A stretch of DNA of 51,872 nt from a virus, in the IMG/VR virus record IMGVR_UViG_3300028653_000409, positions 1-51,872 of that record. One strand, written 5' to 3'. The notes under the pieces were generated by a model. That model had not been told where the DNA came from. It was given only the letters and a program-made list of their open reading frames with translations, and ran no database searches. Shown here in pieces: positions 7,662 to 14,510 of this stretch (positions within the stretch are counted from its first letter, which is position 1; each line of letters starts with the position of its first letter). Both the position numbers and the translations under genes were made by a program.

Positions 7662-7985
7662 TCACCGCCTGGACTTGCGATGGCGAGCGGGCTTGCGGGT
7701 TCTGCGCTTGATGGGTTCGGCGATGAACACCGGTCCGTCTTCGGCCAGCGGCGAGTTCGCCGTCTCGACGTCGGGCTCGGCAAACCATGCCGCCGCCGGC
7801 TCGCCGTCGTCACCCAACCAGCGAATGAAGATGAACGGATAGAGCGTGGCAGATGCCGGGAACGATGACGGCACGCAGAATTCATTGACGCATCGGGGCA
7901 GCGACACGACGCCCTGCACATTCTTCTTTCCAGGTACGTTGATGCGCTGACCGAGCGCAAAGGCAAACGCGGATTTGCGAGCCAT
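7662..7985 (-). CDS. hypothetical early protein, basic C-terminus
   Basis: A 107-aa protein beginning MARKSAFAFALGQRINVPGK, with a beta-rich middle (TLYPFIFIRWLGDDGEP) and a strongly basic end (RRTRKPARHRKSRR). The N-terminal part resembles small SH3-like phage proteins, but the family is not certain. A GAGG-type site precedes the ATG. Confidence 0.55.
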   Translation of the reverse strand: MARKSAFAFALGQRINVPGKKNVQGVVSLPRCVNEFCVPSSFPASATLYPFIFIRWLGDDGEPAAAWFAEPDVETANSPLAEDGPVFIAEPIKRRTRKPARHRKSRR

Positions 7986-8363
7986 GATGAAGTCTCCTCT
8001 TGCTGATTGAATCTCGCGGGCCGGCAGCGCCGATATCCATCCTCACGGAATGGACACACTCTCCGCTGCGGAAGAGTGCGGTAAACCAGCGCTGCCAAGC
8101 GCCGCGAGAACTGAATCGGGTGGCTATGGCGGGGTATGTAGCGCGATCACGCGCCCTTCCTCGATGTGAGGCTGATGTGTTGCCGAGCCTGCCACCCGAA
8201 CTGTGAATGGAGCCGGCGGAACAGCCGCCGCCGGTCGGCTCCGCTCGCGCGGATGGGGCTAAAACCAATGTGCGCAGACTGAAGCCTTCACCCAGCGCGC
8301 GGCGGTTCGAATCATTGGCGGCGAAACCTCCATTGCTGGTGGAGAAAGTGATCGAAGAGCGCG
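7986..8363 (-). other. uncertain stretch, possible gene 7882-8367
   Basis: About 380 bases without a confident gene. One open frame (7882-8367, 161 aa) starts with an ATGA overlap to the upstream stop, like its neighbours. However, it is Ser/Arg/Gly-rich, shows no recognisable domain and runs 104 bases into the next gene. A GC-rich imperfect inverted repeat lies at about 8207-8255. Either a short unrecognised gene or a regulatory spacer. Confidence 0.3.
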
Positions 8364-8624
8364 TCATGTGCCGGCGCTCCTGGATTCACTGATAAAGATT
8401 GTCACGAAGCCTCGAACGATTTCCGTGGCAAATTCCTTCCCGCTGTGAATCAGTTCGCCTTTTGCGTCTGACGCGTAACGCTTGATGAATCCTTCGGTAT
8501 CGTCGGCAGTGATGACCATGGTCTGCTCGATTCCATCAAGACGGATATCGATGCGCCGTCCTTCGTTTTTGGCGCGTTGATATGTCCCGCAACCAGGGTC
8601 GCCAGGTTCTGCCGAAAGCCTCAC
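8364..8624 (-). CDS. hypothetical early protein
   Basis: An 86-aa protein with a GTG start at 8624 that overlaps the upstream stop (GTGA) after a strong GGAGGGAG site. It contains RRIDIRLDGIEQTMVIT and FATEIVRGFVTIFI, suggesting mixed alpha/beta structure. No family recognised. Upstream in-frame ATGs give low-complexity arginine-rich sequence and were rejected. Confidence 0.6.
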   Translation of the reverse strand: MRLSAEPGDPGCGTYQRAKNEGRRIDIRLDGIEQTMVITADDTEGFIKRYASDAKGELIHSGKEFATEIVRGFVTIFISESRSAGT

Positions 8625-8824
8625 GACTCCCTCCCCTTCCCGCCGAAAAACCCATCGGCATCGGTGAAGACGTCGTCGGTCGGAAAGATTCCCGTGCCGC
8701 GCATCTGATCGGCGACCGATTTTGGTTCGTCGCGCGGCAACACGAAAACGAGCGCGCTCGGATGCGGATGAGCGATGTTCTGGTTGCGGCCGAAGTGGAC
8801 GGGAAGCGCGATGACGTTGTTCAT
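8621..8824 (-). CDS. hypothetical early protein
   Basis: A 67-aa protein beginning MNNVIALPVHFGRNQN. Start 8824 is an ATGA overlap with the upstream stop. The product has a DEPKSVADQMRGTGIFP segment and an acidic, glycine-rich end. No family recognised; it is supported mainly by coupling on both sides. Confidence 0.6.
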   Translation of the reverse strand: MNNVIALPVHFGRNQNIAHPHPSALVFVLPRDEPKSVADQMRGTGIFPTDDVFTDADGFFGGKGRES

Positions 8825-9048
8825 GTCGACGCATTCCCAATTTGATCGCGCACCTGCTTGACTTGATCGAGCGTCGCATCGAGAGAGGCATCGAGCGCAG
8901 AATGCAGGTTCGCACGGGCCTCTTCGATATTCGATTGCAGGCCAATCCAGCATGCCGCTTCAAATTCCTTGCCGCGCGCCTCGACAATGAGCCCTGCGGC
9001 GATCTTGCGCTCGGCGAGTCTCTGCACTTGCGCCCGGGATTGCGTCAT
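8821..9048 (-). CDS. small helical protein
   Basis: A 75-aa, mostly alpha-helical product (AQVQRLAERKIAAGLIVEAR, later LDATLDQVKQVRDQI) suggestive of a coiled coil. The ATG at 9048 overlaps the upstream stop and has AAGG eight bases before it. No family recognised. Confidence 0.6.
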   Translation of the reverse strand: MTQSRAQVQRLAERKIAAGLIVEARGKEFEAACWIGLQSNIEEARANLHSALDASLDATLDQVKQVRDQIGNAST

Positions 9049-9209
9049 CGCCGCGCCTTCCTGATATCCACCAACCGCATCCGCCCGCCGCATTCGCACC
9101 AGCGGGCGACGTCCTCCCACCAATGCGAACGAATGCGAGAGGCCTTCGCGATCTCCATCCATCGGTCGGCGCGCCAGTTGGCGAAGCGTGCGGCGAGATC
9201 GAAGATCAT
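9045..9209 (-). CDS. 54-aa basic Trp-rich protein
   Basis: A very short gene, start 9209 and stop 9045, coupled to both neighbours by ATGA overlaps. The product is rich in Arg and Trp (RFANWRADRWMEIAKASR, HWWEDVARWCECGGRMR) and may bind nucleic acid. It closes the gap between the two adjacent genes exactly, which is the main support. Confidence 0.6.
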   Translation of the reverse strand: MIFDLAARFANWRADRWMEIAKASRIRSHWWEDVARWCECGGRMRLVDIRKARR

Positions 9210-9664
9210 CGACGCGGCCTCCGACCGAAGGGCAGATCGTCTTGGGCCGCGCGAAGCGCAGCGCGTTCACGCTTGCGTTTTGCGTATTCGCGCTCTTCCC
9301 GCTCGCCGCGCTCGTCCTCGAAGCGACGTTCAAGACGATGGCGCCAGACTTCCCGCGTCGTCGGCGGCAGGCGATCCCAGAAGGCATCGAGCACATCGGC
9401 GCCGAAGTGCGCGTCTGGCGCGATCACCTGCATCAGCTCGGCGACATCGATCTCGCGCGCGTCTTTTTTCCAGTAGTCGACGGTGCGCAGGCTGCAACCG
9501 GACCACGATACGATCGTGTCGCGCGGCTTCAGCAGCAAGTCCTGCGCGATCTGCATGACGGCAGCCGCAAATTTCTTCGTCTGCACGATTGTGCGACTCC
9601 GGTCGCACGATTGTGCAGGCTCGAATTCGACGATCGCGGCCGTTGCGGCATATCGTTGCGTCAT
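9206..9664 (-). CDS. putative DNA-binding early regulator
   Basis: A 152-aa protein. Residues about 45-85 (LLLKPRDTIVSWSGCSLRTV, DYWKKD, LMQVI) look like a helix-turn-helix region. The C-terminal third is a long charged helix (RRFEDERGEREEREYAKRKR). As the first firm gene of the minus early block it could be a regulator, but no family was identified. A GGGAG site lies eight bases before the ATG at 9664. Confidence 0.6.
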   Translation of the reverse strand: MTQRYAATAAIVEFEPAQSCDRSRTIVQTKKFAAAVMQIAQDLLLKPRDTIVSWSGCSLRTVDYWKKDAREIDVAELMQVIAPDAHFGADVLDAFWDRLPPTTREVWRHRLERRFEDERGEREEREYAKRKRERAALRAAQDDLPFGRRPRR

Positions 9665-10005
9665 GCGGCGGCTCCCAGTGATCGCGTCTCGCCGTTAGAT
9701 CCGCCGCCTCCGGTAATGGCGAGGATCAGGGGAGCCGCCGCGACCGATTCAGGTCGTGAGAGGAAAGGCCAGCTAGGCTGACGCGATGGGGATCGGAGGG
9801 AAAACGCACGCAGGCGGGGGCGGTAATCGCACCCAAGGATGCGTTGTCCTTTTACGTTCCAGGGGAACTTTGGATTTGTACCGTCACAACAATACCTTAA
9901 TCCGTCACCGGATTTCACAGTAGGTAATCTGCTCCATGGACTTGATGCGTGTACCCTATACAACGCTCCCGTGTTGGTTGGCATTTTGCATCGGGGGAGT
10001 GCGAT
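9665..10005. other. control region upstream of the early block, with a doubtful open frame
   Basis: About 340 bases between the first firm minus-strand gene and the plus-strand gene at 10006. A minus-strand frame (9661-9984, 107 aa) is open and ends in an ATGA overlap, but it has no ribosome site, no recognisable domain and a skewed Ser/Pro/Arg composition. I treat it as probably non-coding. The stretch contains two GTGACGG copies (minus strand, around 9884-9910) and the TACCCTAT motif at 9952-9959. No convincing promoter hexamers stand out. Confidence 0.35.
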
Positions 10006-10293
10006 ATGGACTTCGTGAGCGATCTGCCGGATTCCGGCGATGCGCTGGAAATCGCGTTCGACGATCTCGGGCGAGCAGAATTCTTGAATGGGCGCTTGCG
10101 CCTGACGTTTTACAGAGAGGTGATGCGGGGCGATGGTTCGATCAGCCGCGTGCCGTCGGTTGCGCTGGTGTGCACCAATTATGCTTGGAGCCGGGCGCGT
10201 CGGCGAAGCCCTGCCATCATCGCCATGATCGAAGAGATGGAAGCATTGCAAGAACTTGCTTCGCCAAGCGTGGCCGGATCGGCCTTCAATTAG
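10006..10293 (+). CDS. hypothetical protein, plus-strand gene in the immunity region
   Basis: A 95-aa protein with a strong GGGGGAG site six bases before the ATG. The N-terminus is acidic (FVSDLPDSGDALEIAFDDLG). The middle is beta-rich (RLRLTFYREVMRG, SVALVCTNYAWSRARRRSPA) and a helix ends the protein. No family recognised. It is convergent with the XRE gene at 10308, so transcripts from the early minus promoter would run antisense through it. Confidence 0.6.
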   Translation: MDFVSDLPDSGDALEIAFDDLGRAEFLNGRLRLTFYREVMRGDGSISRVPSVALVCTNYAWSRARRRSPAIIAMIEEMEALQELASPSVAGSAFN

Positions 10294-10307
10294 GATGTGG
10301 GCGGGGA

Positions 10308-10535
10308 TCATGGCGTAGCTCCCGCCGGCTCGCCGGCCGCATAGGCGCGGATGACCGCTTCGCGCGAGACGCCCAGCACCTCTTCTATCTTCGGCCATTG
10401 CTTGCGATTGGGCAGGCTGATCCGCCGTTCCCAACGCGAGATCGTCATCCCTTCGACGCCGATCCGGGCGCCAGCCGCAGTCTGCGTCAGGCCTTTGGCC
10501 TTGCGTGCAACCACCATTGGATGCGAATCAGACAT
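10308..10535 (-). CDS. XRE-family helix-turn-helix regulator (Cro-like)
   Basis: A 75-aa, single-domain XRE protein: KAKGLTQTAAGARIGVEGMT is the helix-turn-helix and ISRWERRISLPNRKQWPKI the following helices. Its size fits Cro. It is the first gene read from the minus promoter at 10545-10571 and faces the larger XRE gene at 10641. By position it would start the lytic direction. Which of the two proteins is the true repressor needs an experiment. Confidence 0.8.
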   Translation of the reverse strand: MSDSHPMVVARKAKGLTQTAAGARIGVEGMTISRWERRISLPNRKQWPKIEEVLGVSREAVIRAYAAGEPAGATP

Positions 10536-10544
10536 GACGTTGGT

Positions 10545-10571
10545 CTATACAGGAAATGTTAGATTTTGCAA
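10545..10571 (-). promoter_or_regulatory. early minus-strand promoter with operator motif
   Basis: On the minus strand TTGCAA (10571-10566), a 16-nt spacer and TATAGA form a plausible promoter for the Cro-like gene. The 18-mer CTAACATTTCCTGTATAG (10562-10545) covers the spacer and -10. The same 18-mer with one change lies in the plus-strand promoter at 11402-11419, so both promoters probably share a regulator. Confidence 0.65.
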
Positions 10572-10579
10572 ATGTCAGT

Positions 10580-10595
10580 AGTTTCACGTGAAACA
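10580..10595. promoter_or_regulatory. parS-like ParB site / candidate operator
   Basis: A perfect 14-bp palindrome, GTTTCACGTGAAAC (10581-10594), flanked by A on each side. It matches the bacterial chromosomal parS consensus TGTTTCACGTGAAACA at 15 of 16 positions. It lies in the space between the divergent XRE genes. No parA or parB gene is visible in the window. It could recruit host ParB or serve as the operator of a phage regulator. Confidence 0.65.
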
Positions 10596-10610
10596 TTTGG
10601 AGATAAAGAC

Positions 10611-10629
10611 GCCAACTCAATATGTTGGC
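10611..10629. promoter_or_regulatory. inverted repeat before the plus-strand XRE gene
   Basis: GCCAAC and GTTGGC arms separated by seven bases lie 11 bases before the ATG at 10641. This fits an operator for the XRE gene's own control or a small leader hairpin. Confidence 0.4.
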
Positions 10630-10640
10630 ATCATCGCGGC

Positions 10641-10970
10641 ATGGGTGGAACGCCTCGCATCAAGCCTCGTCATCCACGGAAAATTTATTTGGCCGAGTGG
10701 CGGGCCCATCGCGGACTGAGCCAAGACGGCCTCGGCGAGCGCCTCAACCCGCCGGTGGCCGGCATGACCGTCTCGCGATGGGAAACCGGCGTTTCCCGAA
10801 TGTCCGATCAGGTGATGGCGGCCGTGGCCGAAGCGCTCGACGCCGAGCCCCAAGACCTTTACCGGCATCCGAAAACGGAAAGCGCCGATGCGCTGATGCG
10901 TGAGGCGCCAGACGACCTGCGGGACGCAGCCATGCGCGCGGTCGCGGCGATCATAGGGCGGCGGGGATGA
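10641..10970 (+). CDS. XRE-family regulator, likely lysogeny repressor
   Basis: A 109-aa protein with an XRE domain: YLAEWRAHRGLSQDGLGERL, then MTVSRWETGVSRMSDQVM, and a helical C-terminal part (DALMREAPDDLRDAAMRAVA) that could mediate dimerisation. It is longer than the divergent Cro-like protein and shares a transcript with the lipoprotein gene, as expected for a gene on in the lysogen. Start 10641 was chosen because an upstream in-frame ATG at 10566 would read through the parS-like palindrome. It has no visible protease-cleavage domain of the LexA type. Confidence 0.75.
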   Translation: MGGTPRIKPRHPRKIYLAEWRAHRGLSQDGLGERLNPPVAGMTVSRWETGVSRMSDQVMAAVAEALDAEPQDLYRHPKTESADALMREAPDDLRDAAMRAVAAIIGRRG

Positions 10971-11320
10971 AACCGACGGCCGCCATTGGGGCCCTGTGCT
11001 TTGCCCTGGGCGGTTGTGCGTCCGATGCCGTTTTGCTCGAGCAAACCCCGGTCGGAACCGAGACGATTGCCCAGCCCTATAAAACATTAGCTTCATGCGT
11101 TTATCAGCGGCTTGATGGGCCAGGCGTTGCCCAGGTCGACCTTGGGCCCTCGCCGATCGTCAAGATCCATGCCGACGGCGGCGGAGTGCGTTATTTCGAA
11201 GCGACCTTCACCGGCATCGGGCCCAAGACGACGTGCGTCGACATCACCACGGCGCGGACGATGTGGGGGCCCTATCCGGCCGGGGATCGCGTCAAGGCCG
11301 CTATTCAATCCTGCCGCTAG
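10967..11320 (+). CDS. lipoprotein co-expressed with the repressor
   Basis: A 117-aa predicted lipoprotein. The N-terminus MKPTAAIGALCFALGGC has a positive start, a hydrophobic core and an LGGC lipobox (Cys17). The mature part is beta-rich with several cysteines. The ATG overlaps the repressor stop (ATGA), so it should be made in lysogens. Phage lipoproteins with this location often block superinfection at the envelope; that role is inferred. Confidence 0.75.
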   Translation: MKPTAAIGALCFALGGCASDAVLLEQTPVGTETIAQPYKTLASCVYQRLDGPGVAQVDLGPSPIVKIHADGGGVRYFEATFTGIGPKTTCVDITTARTMWGPYPAGDRVKAAIQSCR

Positions 11321-11367
11321 GTAAATCTAGGTTCGGAACATCCTGCGCAGGTGCGCCATTTTTGGCA

Positions 11368-11420
11368 TAACATTTTTTGTCTAATTGGCTCTTGTAGCCT
11401 GCTAACATTTTCTGTATAGT
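11368..11420 (+). promoter_or_regulatory. repressible promoter of the small-gene/xis/int operon
   Basis: TTGTAG (11392-11397), a 17-nt spacer and TATAGT (11415-11420) make a good promoter. CTAACATTTTCTGTATAG (11402-11419) overlaps the spacer and -10 and matches, in opposite orientation, the motif in the early minus promoter. A degenerate copy lies at 11368-11383. An 8-bp inverted repeat, CTCCCACA/TGTGGGAG, follows at 11422-11448. Confidence 0.7.
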
Positions 11421-11456
11421 TCTCCCACACGACGATTCACTGTGGGAGCGGGGAAG

Positions 11457-11759
11457 ATGGGGACGTACCTTCTCGACATCGAGTGCAATCCGCATCTCGA
11501 GCTGGCGGCTTCGGAAAGCTTCGTCAGCGACAACGAGCGCGCCTGGCTGCGGTTCGTCCGCAAAGTCGAACATCGCATCGGCCATGGTCTTGACGGCAAT
11601 CAGGACGTCGACGGTTTCAGCCTTGATGAAGCCTATGGCGCGTTCGAGGGCGGCGAGACGGCGGCGGATTACGCCGCAGAGGTGATCGATGACGATTGCG
11701 CCAACGCGGCAGCGTTCGGCCCGGCGCTATACGCCATCCCGATCGAGAGGGCCTCCTGA
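11457..11759 (+). CDS. hypothetical acidic protein, first gene of the plus operon
   Basis: A 100-aa acidic product (MGTYLLDIECNPHLELAA, later EGGETAADYAAEVIDDDC). GGGAG lies eight bases before the ATG, and a GTG at 11442 is an alternative start. It is directly downstream of the repressible promoter, so it should be an early gene. No family recognised. Confidence 0.65.
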   Translation: MGTYLLDIECNPHLELAASESFVSDNERAWLRFVRKVEHRIGHGLDGNQDVDGFSLDEAYGAFEGGETAADYAAEVIDDDCANAAAFGPALYAIPIERAS

Positions 11760-11995
11760 TGCGCGCCCCTCGCGATCTTAGCGCCAGCCAGTTCAAAGCC
11801 GAACTCGCGCGGCATGGTTTCAAGCACGAATTCTGGGGCTGGTTCGTCGACACGACCGGCGTGGCCCCCACCACCAAGTTCGGCGGCGTGTACCGCAGTG
11901 ACGGCACCTGTCTGCGGCGCAAGACGCTGGCACGCCTGATCCATCAGCGCGCCAAGACGGCCGCCGACGCCGCCAAGCAAGCGAGGGCTGCCTGA
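11759..11995 (+). CDS. hypothetical small basic protein
   Basis: A 78-aa product (DLSASQFKAELARHGFKHEF, then WGWFVDTTG and an Ala/Lys-rich helix). The ATG shares one base with the upstream stop. It may be a compact winged-helix-like fold, but no family was identified. Confidence 0.65.
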   Translation: MRAPRDLSASQFKAELARHGFKHEFWGWFVDTTGVAPTTKFGGVYRSDGTCLRRKTLARLIHQRAKTAADAAKQARAA

Positions 11996-12207
11996 TGCCC
12001 TCCGCTCTCGCCACATGGTCGAGACAATCGACACCGCGCGATCTCGCTATCCGCGCCTTCTGGTCTCCGACTCATCCTCTCATCACGCGATTTCAGCGTG
12101 CCAATCCGGCGAAGGCAAATCGCTTCGCGTTATCGGAATTGATCACCTACGCCGAGACGGCGCCACTCGGGACGCTGATGTATTTTGAGCGAGTGGAGGC
12201 GGCGTGA
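11995..12207 (+). CDS. hypothetical protein
   Basis: A 70-aa product (ALATWSRQSTPRDLAIRAFW, later RFALSELITYAETAPLGTL), coupled to both neighbours by one-base stop/start overlaps. No domain recognised. Confidence 0.55.
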   Translation: MPSALATWSRQSTPRDLAIRAFWSPTHPLITRFQRANPAKANRFALSELITYAETAPLGTLMYFERVEAA

Positions 12208-12326
12208 TGGCCCTCTGCAAATTCCCTTCCCCGACCGATAGGGCCGTCCCCACCGGCATTACTCACCTGTCGGTCACGACCGGCGCGGCCGTTCCCCCGG
12301 CTGCGCCGGTTTCTCTGGAGAGGTGA
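12207..12326 (+). CDS. 39-aa hypothetical protein
   Basis: A short Pro/Thr/Val-rich reading frame (MALCKFPSPTDRAVPTG). It fills the space between two coupled genes: its ATG overlaps the upstream stop and its own GAGAGG end serves as the ribosome site of the next gene. It may be translated mainly to couple its neighbours. Confidence 0.45.
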   Translation: MALCKFPSPTDRAVPTGITHLSVTTGAAVPPAAPVSLER

Positions 12327-12329
12327 GCA

Positions 12330-12656
12330 ATGTCGAATCTTGCGCGCGCCCTCAGCTATATGCCCTATCGCCAGAACATCGTCACCATGCGTGACGGGAC
12401 AGTCTTTGAAGTCGACGACGAAGGCCACGTGCTCGATCCGCAAATCCCTTCGATCGTGTATGTCGATTTCGACGAGATAGACGACGACACTGCAGCCGAG
12501 TTGCAAACGATGCACGGCTTTTCCGACGACGACGCCGAGCCCGCCGATCACAACATCTTCGACATGCTTGTGCCGGGCTGTCCGGCACGGCCGGAAGGGC
12601 TCGATCATGAATTCACCGGGCCGTTCGGCCGATGCCGTCATTGTGGCGGGAGGTGA
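12330..12656 (+). CDS. hypothetical acidic protein with C-terminal zinc knuckle
   Basis: A 108-aa protein, acidic in the middle (VDFDEIDDDTAAELQ) and ending HEFTGPFGRCRHCGGR, a single CxxC knuckle with nearby His. The GAGAGG site is four bases upstream of the ATG. No family recognised. Confidence 0.65.
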   Translation: MSNLARALSYMPYRQNIVTMRDGTVFEVDDEGHVLDPQIPSIVYVDFDEIDDDTAAELQTMHGFSDDDAEPADHNIFDMLVPGCPARPEGLDHEFTGPFGRCRHCGGR

Positions 12657-12661
12657 GGACC

Positions 12662-12910
12662 ATGAACCACATGATTGCATTTGCCAACATCGTGCTCGGC
12701 GTTTTCGGCCGACGGATCATTCGTAGTTACATCGGGCATTGGTACATCGACTCCAGCGGCAGATCAACGCGTCGCAAAATCTTCATCGGCCATCGTCTAG
12801 CGCGACGCGAAGAGTATGAGGGGCTTGCTGAGAGCGCGACCGAACTAGACCGTTTTGTCCAATCCCATAAAGACGAAATCAACGCGCGCCAGCATTGTCG
12901 CGGGAGGTGA
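12662..12910 (+). CDS. hypothetical protein
   Basis: An 82-aa product with a hydrophobic N-terminus (MNHMIAFANIVLGVFGRR), an aromatic SYIGHWYIDSSGR segment and a charged helix. GGGAGGTGAGG precedes the ATG. The N-terminal segment is short for a membrane helix. Confidence 0.55.
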   Translation: MNHMIAFANIVLGVFGRRIIRSYIGHWYIDSSGRSTRRKIFIGHRLARREEYEGLAESATELDRFVQSHKDEINARQHCRGR

Positions 12911-12913
12911 ACG

Positions 12914-13162
12914 ATGGTTATGCGCCCACTCGTTTCCTGCCAGCATCTCGACAACTGGTTTAGGTGTCGAGTTCATCCCGCACATTGGTCTATTCGTTGG
13001 CTTGTGCCTAAGGGCCGCGAACTTTGCGTTTTCTGCGCCGCAACGACGCCGCAAGACGGCGAGATCGAGTGCGCAGACATAAAACCAAAACAACCGGATT
13101 TTCCGCGACCATCGCCGCCGAGCAGCGGATCAGCAGTACGACCCCAGAGGCCCGCGCGATGA
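12914..13162 (+). CDS. small zinc-finger-like protein
   Basis: An 82-aa product with possible metal ligands in VSCQHLDNWFRCRVHPAHW, then ELCVFCAA, and a Pro/Ser-rich tail. The GGGAGG site lies seven bases before the ATG. No named family. Confidence 0.55.
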   Translation: MVMRPLVSCQHLDNWFRCRVHPAHWSIRWLVPKGRELCVFCAATTPQDGEIECADIKPKQPDFPRPSPPSSGSAVRPQRPAR

Positions 13163-13193
13163 GCCTCACCTTAAAGTAGCGCGAGGAATGAAG

Positions 13194-13466
13194 ATGACGG
13201 ACGACAATGTCACGCACCTTGACGACTTGCGGAATAAAACCGCAAAGGTCGCGATCATCAAAATGCCGCCGCAGCCGGCGCCGCGCAAGGGACCATTTAC
13301 GGTTCGCGTTTCCGACACCTATGGCGCGATGTTCGAAGTCACCTTTCCGGATCACACGGGCGAACTTCCAATGGATAGCCCGATCCTAGCGACGCCAGGA
13401 GAAAGCAACCTGCTTGTGAATCTGCTCACGTCCGCGTTGCGGATTTTTGTGAGATATCGATGCTGA
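13194..13466 (+). CDS. hypothetical protein
   Basis: A 90-aa product (MTDDNVTHLDDLRNKTAKVA, then a beta-rich TVRVSDTYGAMFEVTFP). The start at 13194 has GAGG seven bases upstream; the ATG at 13188 sits too close to that site. It overlaps the following HNH-like gene by seven bases. Confidence 0.6.
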   Translation: MTDDNVTHLDDLRNKTAKVAIIKMPPQPAPRKGPFTVRVSDTYGAMFEVTFPDHTGELPMDSPILATPGESNLLVNLLTSALRIFVRYRC

Positions 13467-13855
13467 TGAGCCTCACCTCCCGCCAGCGCGAGGAACTATA
13501 CGACCGCTGCCGCGGCGAGGCCGAATTCCCGACGTGCAACATTTGCGGCGGATTGATCCTCAAAGGACAGCGCTGGCACGAGAGCCACGATCCATTGACA
13601 CCCAGAGCGATCGGCGGCGAGGTCACTGGCATCGCCCATGAGCGCTGCAACCTAGATCACGCGGCGAGGCACGACGTTCCACTGATCGCCAAGGTTAACC
13701 GCCAGCGTCAGCAAGACATCGGTGCCTATGTGAAGGCGCCGACGTCTAGGCCGATGCCGGGCTCGAGGCGATCAGGCATCAAGATTTTCATGGATCGTCG
13801 CAACCATCCGCCCGTCTTTCGCGATTCCGGCAAGCCTTTATGGGGGGCGAGGTGA
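13460..13855 (+). CDS. HNH-like endonuclease
   Basis: A 131-aa protein with CNICGG (the first metal pair), WHESHDPLTPRAIGGEV (H and P around a GG, the HNH core) and AHERCN as the third element. This is the third HNH protein in the genome. Homologues in other phages often lie near DNA-processing genes; no specific partner is evident here. Confidence 0.7.
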   Translation: MLMSLTSRQREELYDRCRGEAEFPTCNICGGLILKGQRWHESHDPLTPRAIGGEVTGIAHERCNLDHAARHDVPLIAKVNRQRQQDIGAYVKAPTSRPMPGSRRSGIKIFMDRRNHPPVFRDSGKPLWGAR

Positions 13856-14112
13856 ACAGCCACGCCATCCGCATTTCCTTCGGAAAGCGCAAACGGTCGA
13901 TTGCATTGGAACGCACGTTCTGGAATCACCTCCGACGCATTGCCTCCGAACAGCACAAACCGTTGCCGAATTTAGTCTTAGAGATTGCCAACCTTTACCC
14001 AGCGACGGCACTTCGATCAGCGCTTCGACTTTACGTATTGTCAGACCTATCGAAGAAGGCGTTTCGGCCACCACCGGCGCCACCGTTCGTTGCCACCGGA
14101 ACGGCGGGGTGA
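13852..14112 (+). CDS. ribbon-helix-helix DNA-binding protein
   Basis: An 86-aa protein with the ribbon-helix-helix pattern: HAIRISFGKRKRSIALE (strand and first helix), WNHLRRIASEQHKPLP, then helix LVLEIANLYP and a basic end. The GTG at 13852 overlaps the upstream stop (GTGA) after a GGGGGG tract; an ATG at 13840 lacks a ribosome site. It probably regulates early genes or xis/int. Its own target is unknown. Confidence 0.7.
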   Translation: MNSHAIRISFGKRKRSIALERTFWNHLRRIASEQHKPLPNLVLEIANLYPATALRSALRLYVLSDLSKKAFRPPPAPPFVATGTAG

Positions 14113-14117
14113 GAGGG

Positions 14118-14510
14118 ATGCAGCTCACCGCCGCTTTGATCGCCGATAAATACGGATTTACCCCTAGACACTGGATACGGCAGGCCGCCTCCGGACATAT
14201 CCCCGGCGCCCGTCAACCCTCTGGACCTGGAGGCCATTGGCTGTTTGACTCGGCTGAGTTCGAATCTTGGTGGCGGTCCCGAAAGCGTGAGGTGGCGTCA
14301 TGGCCGGGCTATACCGTCGCGGCAAAGTGTACTGGGCGCGCGCCCAACGTCAGGGCCGAGAGCACCGGATCAGCCTCAAGACAAAGGATCGATCAATTGC
14401 TGAAAGACGTCTTAGGCAATGGCTCGGCGACCTCGAGGCGATCCGATGGGGAGACAAGCCGCGGCGGACCTATGACGAGACGTCCGAGCGGTTCATCCGT
14501 GAACACCTGA
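14118..14510 (+). CDS. excisionase-like helix-turn-helix protein
   Basis: The first 65 residues form a MerR/Xis-type winged helix: LIADKYGFTPRHWIRQAASG, HIPGARQPSGPGGHWLFDS, AEFESWWRSRKREV. This domain binds DNA beside att sites and directs excision. The rest of the frame, to 14510, overlaps the start of int by 211 bases in another frame and shows no structure. The functional protein is probably the N-terminal part, and the C-terminal tail may be an accident of the overlap. Confidence 0.6.
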   Translation: MQLTAALIADKYGFTPRHWIRQAASGHIPGARQPSGPGGHWLFDSAEFESWWRSRKREVASWPGYTVAAKCTGRAPNVRAESTGSASRQRIDQLLKDVLGNGSATSRRSDGETSRGGPMTRRPSGSSVNT

